This document shows positions 62,111 to 64,000 of a DNA stretch of 64,000 bases, one piece after another (position 1 is the first letter of the stretch; each line of letters starts with the position of its first letter). Source of the DNA: Halobacillus dabanensis (GTDB lineage: Bacteria > Bacillota > Bacilli > Bacillales > Halobacillaceae). The position numbers were made by a program, and so were the translations under genes. A model generated the notes under the pieces. The model had not been told where the DNA came from and ran no database searches. It was given only the letters and a program-made list of their open reading frames with translations. The stretch is from assembly GCF_900114165.1 (NCBI RefSeq), contig NZ_FOSB01000007.1, positions 1 to 64,000 on the forward strand, read 5' to 3'.

Positions 62111-63064
62111 CTACCTTTCGACGTATTCTCTTTCGCCTAGCTGTACGAGTACTTCACCAAGCTCTGGTAGTCCTTCATTATCTCCATAAACACTAACGAC
62201 CATCGACCCAATCGTATTGGCAAAATGAAGAGTTCTCTCTAGGGACCATCCTTGAAGCATCCCATAAATAAACCCGGCATTAAATCCATCGCCCGCCCCA
62301 ACGGTATCAACGACTTTCTTCGGAGGGCGTGGAGGGACCATCAAGGATAGACCGCCCATGCTGCCAAAGGCTCCCTTCTCTCCTTGCTTGATAGCGACCG
62401 TGGATATCCCATATCGTTCACATGCAGCAACAATTTTGTCTGACTGGTTAACACCGAAAAGAAGCTCTGCTTCCTCGACACCCGTCAGGATGATGTCCAC
62501 ATAAGGGAGAAGCTGTGACAATGACTTTTGAGCTTTCTCTCGATCCCATAGTTTAAGTCGAATATTGGGGTCAAACGATACAAGGGCGCCATTATCTTTG
62601 GCAATTGTAACCGCCCTCTTTAATAACCTCAGATTTTTCTCTGGGTCAATAGCTGCAAAGACGCCTGTGATATGAAGGATTTTTGTTTGCCTTATCGCAT
62701 CCACATCCAGTGTTTGTTCTGTCAATGTCTTCGTTGGAGAATCTGCTCGGTAGTAAAAAGTACTTCCACTGCCATCTTCACGGATTTCCTTGAAGTTAAG
62801 AGAAGTCGGATACCCATCCACAAGCTTAACAGCCGAAACGTCAATCCCTTCCCCTCTGGCAAAATTACGGATATACTTTCCAAATTCATCATTACCGAGA
62901 CGACTGATCCATCCAGTATTAAGGCCAAGGCGAGCACAGCCAATGGCAAAATTGAACTCTGCACCTCCTGCCTTCCTTTCAAATGAGTGGACATTTCGTA
63001 AGGGACCATTTCTAGTTGGGTCGAACGTGATCATGGCATCACCAATGGTTAAAACATCCTTCAT
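62111..63064 (-). CDS. PfkB-family sugar kinase (2-keto-3-deoxygluconate kinase-like)
   Basis: A 317-residue ribokinase-family kinase with GDAMITFDPT, GGAEFNFAIGCARLG and the catalytic DTVGAGDGFNAGFIYGM. The TFYYRADSPTKTL segment resembles KDG kinases, which phosphorylate 2-keto-3-deoxygluconate. No KDPG aldolase gene is in the window, and the downstream genes are hxlAB-like, so the substrate may be another ketose or keto-acid made or imported by this operon. ATG 63064 follows GGGGGAAGAAGG. Confidence 0.85.
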   Translation of the reverse strand: MKDVLTIGDAMITFDPTRNGPLRNVHSFERKAGGAEFNFAIGCARLGLNTGWISRLGNDEFGKYIRNFARGEGIDVSAVKLVDGYPTSLNFKEIREDGSGSTFYYRADSPTKTLTEQTLDVDAIRQTKILHITGVFAAIDPEKNLRLLKRAVTIAKDNGALVSFDPNIRLKLWDREKAQKSLSQLLPYVDIILTGVEEAELLFGVNQSDKIVAACERYGISTVAIKQGEKGAFGSMGGLSLMVPPRPPKKVVDTVGAGDGFNAGFIYGMLQGWSLERTLHFANTIGSMVVSVYGDNEGLPELGEVLVQLGEREYVER

Positions 63065-63126
63065 CCTTCTTCCCCCTTTTCTTTTTCTACATTGTCAATA
63101 GTACTGTTGAGAGCAACAGATGTTTT

Positions 63127-64000
63127 TTATACAGAATCCCTGATCATCAACGTTGGTTCAAACCGCAAAGATGTATTCTCTGTTTTCTGTTTTTGGATTT
63201 TCTTCAGAAGCATTTCTGCTGCTGCTTTCCCCATCTTGAAAGTCGGCTGGGCTACGGTCGTAATCGCTGGAACATAAAAACTGGCAAAAGATACATCATC
63301 AATGCCGATTACGGCAAGGTCATCCGGAATCCGGTATCCATTTAATTTTGCAAATTTAAGGATTTCAATTAGAACTAAGTCATTCCCCGCAAGAATTGCT
63401 TCTGGAGCCCTTTCCAAGTGAAGCAGCTCCTCTAATTCTGCTTGAACGCTTTGAGACTCTACACTAATAAGGTAATCGGTTTGAATCGGTATATCATATT
63501 TTTGTAATGCTTTCTTATACCCTTCCACTCTCTCTTTCCTAGGGGTAGTGTGATTCAGTATGGAAGTGGTTATCATCCCTATTCGGCGATAACCTTTTTC
63601 CACAAAGTGCTCAACAGCAAGAGCAGCCGCTTTTTCGTTATGAAGCATGATAGCTGGAATGTCCATTTCTTCTAAATTTCTATCCATAAAAACAACCGGG
63701 TACGAACTGTCCAACATTTTTTGATATAAATCTTTGTTGTCCCCTGTCGGGAAAACAATCAACCCGTCCACCTGTTTCGCACGGAGCATTTCTATATAAT
63801 GCTTCTCTTTCACTGGGTCATCATCAGCGTTACAGATAATCGTGTGAAAGTCGGAAGTATGACATACATCCTCAATCGCCCGCGTCACCTCTGTGGTGAA
63901 ATTGTGTAAAATGTTCGCCACAATAACACCAATTGTCTTTGTCGACTTCTGTTTTAAGCTTCGCGCAACGATATTAGGCTGGTATCCCAATTTTTCAATC
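63127..64000 (-). CDS. LacI-family regulator (KdgR-like), N-terminus outside window
   Basis: The visible 291 codons begin within the hinge after the DNA-binding domain (IEKLGYQPNIVARSLKQ) and run through the periplasmic-binding-type effector domain (KTIGVIVANILHNFTTEVTRAIEDV, PAITTVAQPTFKMGKAAAEMLL) to the stop at 63127. The helix-turn-helix lies beyond base 64000, and the apparent start at TTG 63990 is not real. It precedes the kinase gene by 62 bp in the same direction and probably represses the whole operon until a sugar-derived effector binds. Confidence 0.92.
   Translation of the reverse strand, partial: IEKLGYQPNIVARSLKQKSTKTIGVIVANILHNFTTEVTRAIEDVCHTSDFHTIICNADDDPVKEKHYIEMLRAKQVDGLIVFPTGDNKDLYQKMLDSSYPVVFMDRNLEEMDIPAIMLHNEKAAALAVEHFVEKGYRRIGMITTSILNHTTPRKERVEGYKKALQKYDIPIQTDYLISVESQSVQAELEELLHLERAPEAILAGNDLVLIEILKFAKLNGYRIPDDLAVIGIDDVSFASFYVPAITTVAQPTFKMGKAAAEMLLKKIQKQKTENTSLRFEPTLMIRDSV

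Overview
The window is chromosomal DNA from a low-to-medium GC, endospore-forming type Firmicute of the Bacillaceae. The calls rest on Bacillus-type gene orders (glgBCDAP, des-desK-desR, ydaD-ydaE-like, ytxGH-like, putB-putC with a PucR regulator), Bacillus-style Shine-Dalgarno sites, cre, PerR, RAT and lysine-riboswitch signals, and candidate sigma-B promoters. A halotolerant genus such as Halobacillus would fit, but the sequence alone does not fix the genus.

Layout. 1-530: the 5' end of an IS1182-type element interrupts gltB (glutamate synthase large subunit) just after its N-terminal amidotransferase start. 0.9-4.2 kb: a P1-family peptidase, a YihY/BrkB membrane protein and sigma-54 (rpoN). 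4.4-4.84 kb: a roughly 300-bp repeat with terminal inverted repeats, a terminator and a perfect parS-type palindrome. 4.84-15.4 kb: a glycogen operon (glgB-C-D-A-P, then a GH13 enzyme and a small PH-domain protein) with a cre site upstream. 15.8-17.7 kb: a general-stress type operon (two DUF948 proteins and a YtxH-like protein). 17.7-24 kb: DUF488 protein, globin-coupled chemoreceptor HemAT, small basic protein, GltS glutamate symporter, DHA2 drug exporter and DUF202 protein, with copies of a Bacillaceae intergenic repeat. 24.1-28.4 kb: proline catabolism (putR, putC/pruA, putB). 28.8-32.5 kb: UspA and the cold/membrane-fluidity system Des-DesK-DesR. 32.6-37.1 kb: MFS exporter, a structured intergenic region, lysine-riboswitch-controlled dapA, an NTF2-like protein between two repeat copies, and a branched-chain aminotransferase. 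37.4-41.9 kb: a BceRS-BceAB-like peptide-antibiotic sensing and detoxification module. 41.9-47.3 kb: NUDIX hydrolase and several poorly characterised secreted or cytoplasmic proteins. 47.4-52.4 kb: sucrose utilisation (SacT-type antiterminator, RAT/terminator, PTS EIIBC, fructokinase, sucrose-6-P hydrolase). 52.6-54.8 kb: ahpCF with a PerR box. 54.9-57.5 kb: YdaE-like lyxose isomerase and YdaD-like SDR behind a candidate sigma-B promoter, and an AraC/GyrI-type regulator. 57.8-64 kb: an operon-like set of a LacI regulator (cut by the window end), PfkB-type sugar kinase, HxlA-like and HxlB-like proteins and a DctPQM TRAP transporter.

How the genes work together. Carbon storage and sugar use dominate: glycogen synthesis and breakdown, sucrose uptake, and an unusual TRAP/hexulose-phosphate operon; the first two carry clear CcpA-type cre sites. 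Glutamate is a second thread: the glutamate synthase gene here is broken, while a glutamate importer (GltS) and proline-to-glutamate catabolism (PutB/PutC) are intact. A third thread is envelope and stress response: DesKR, BceRSAB-like module, AhpCF, UspA and two sigma-B-like operons.

The TRAP-HxlAB-kinase-LacI operon is the best candidate for an undescribed pathway. No tRNA, rRNA or CRISPR array was seen.
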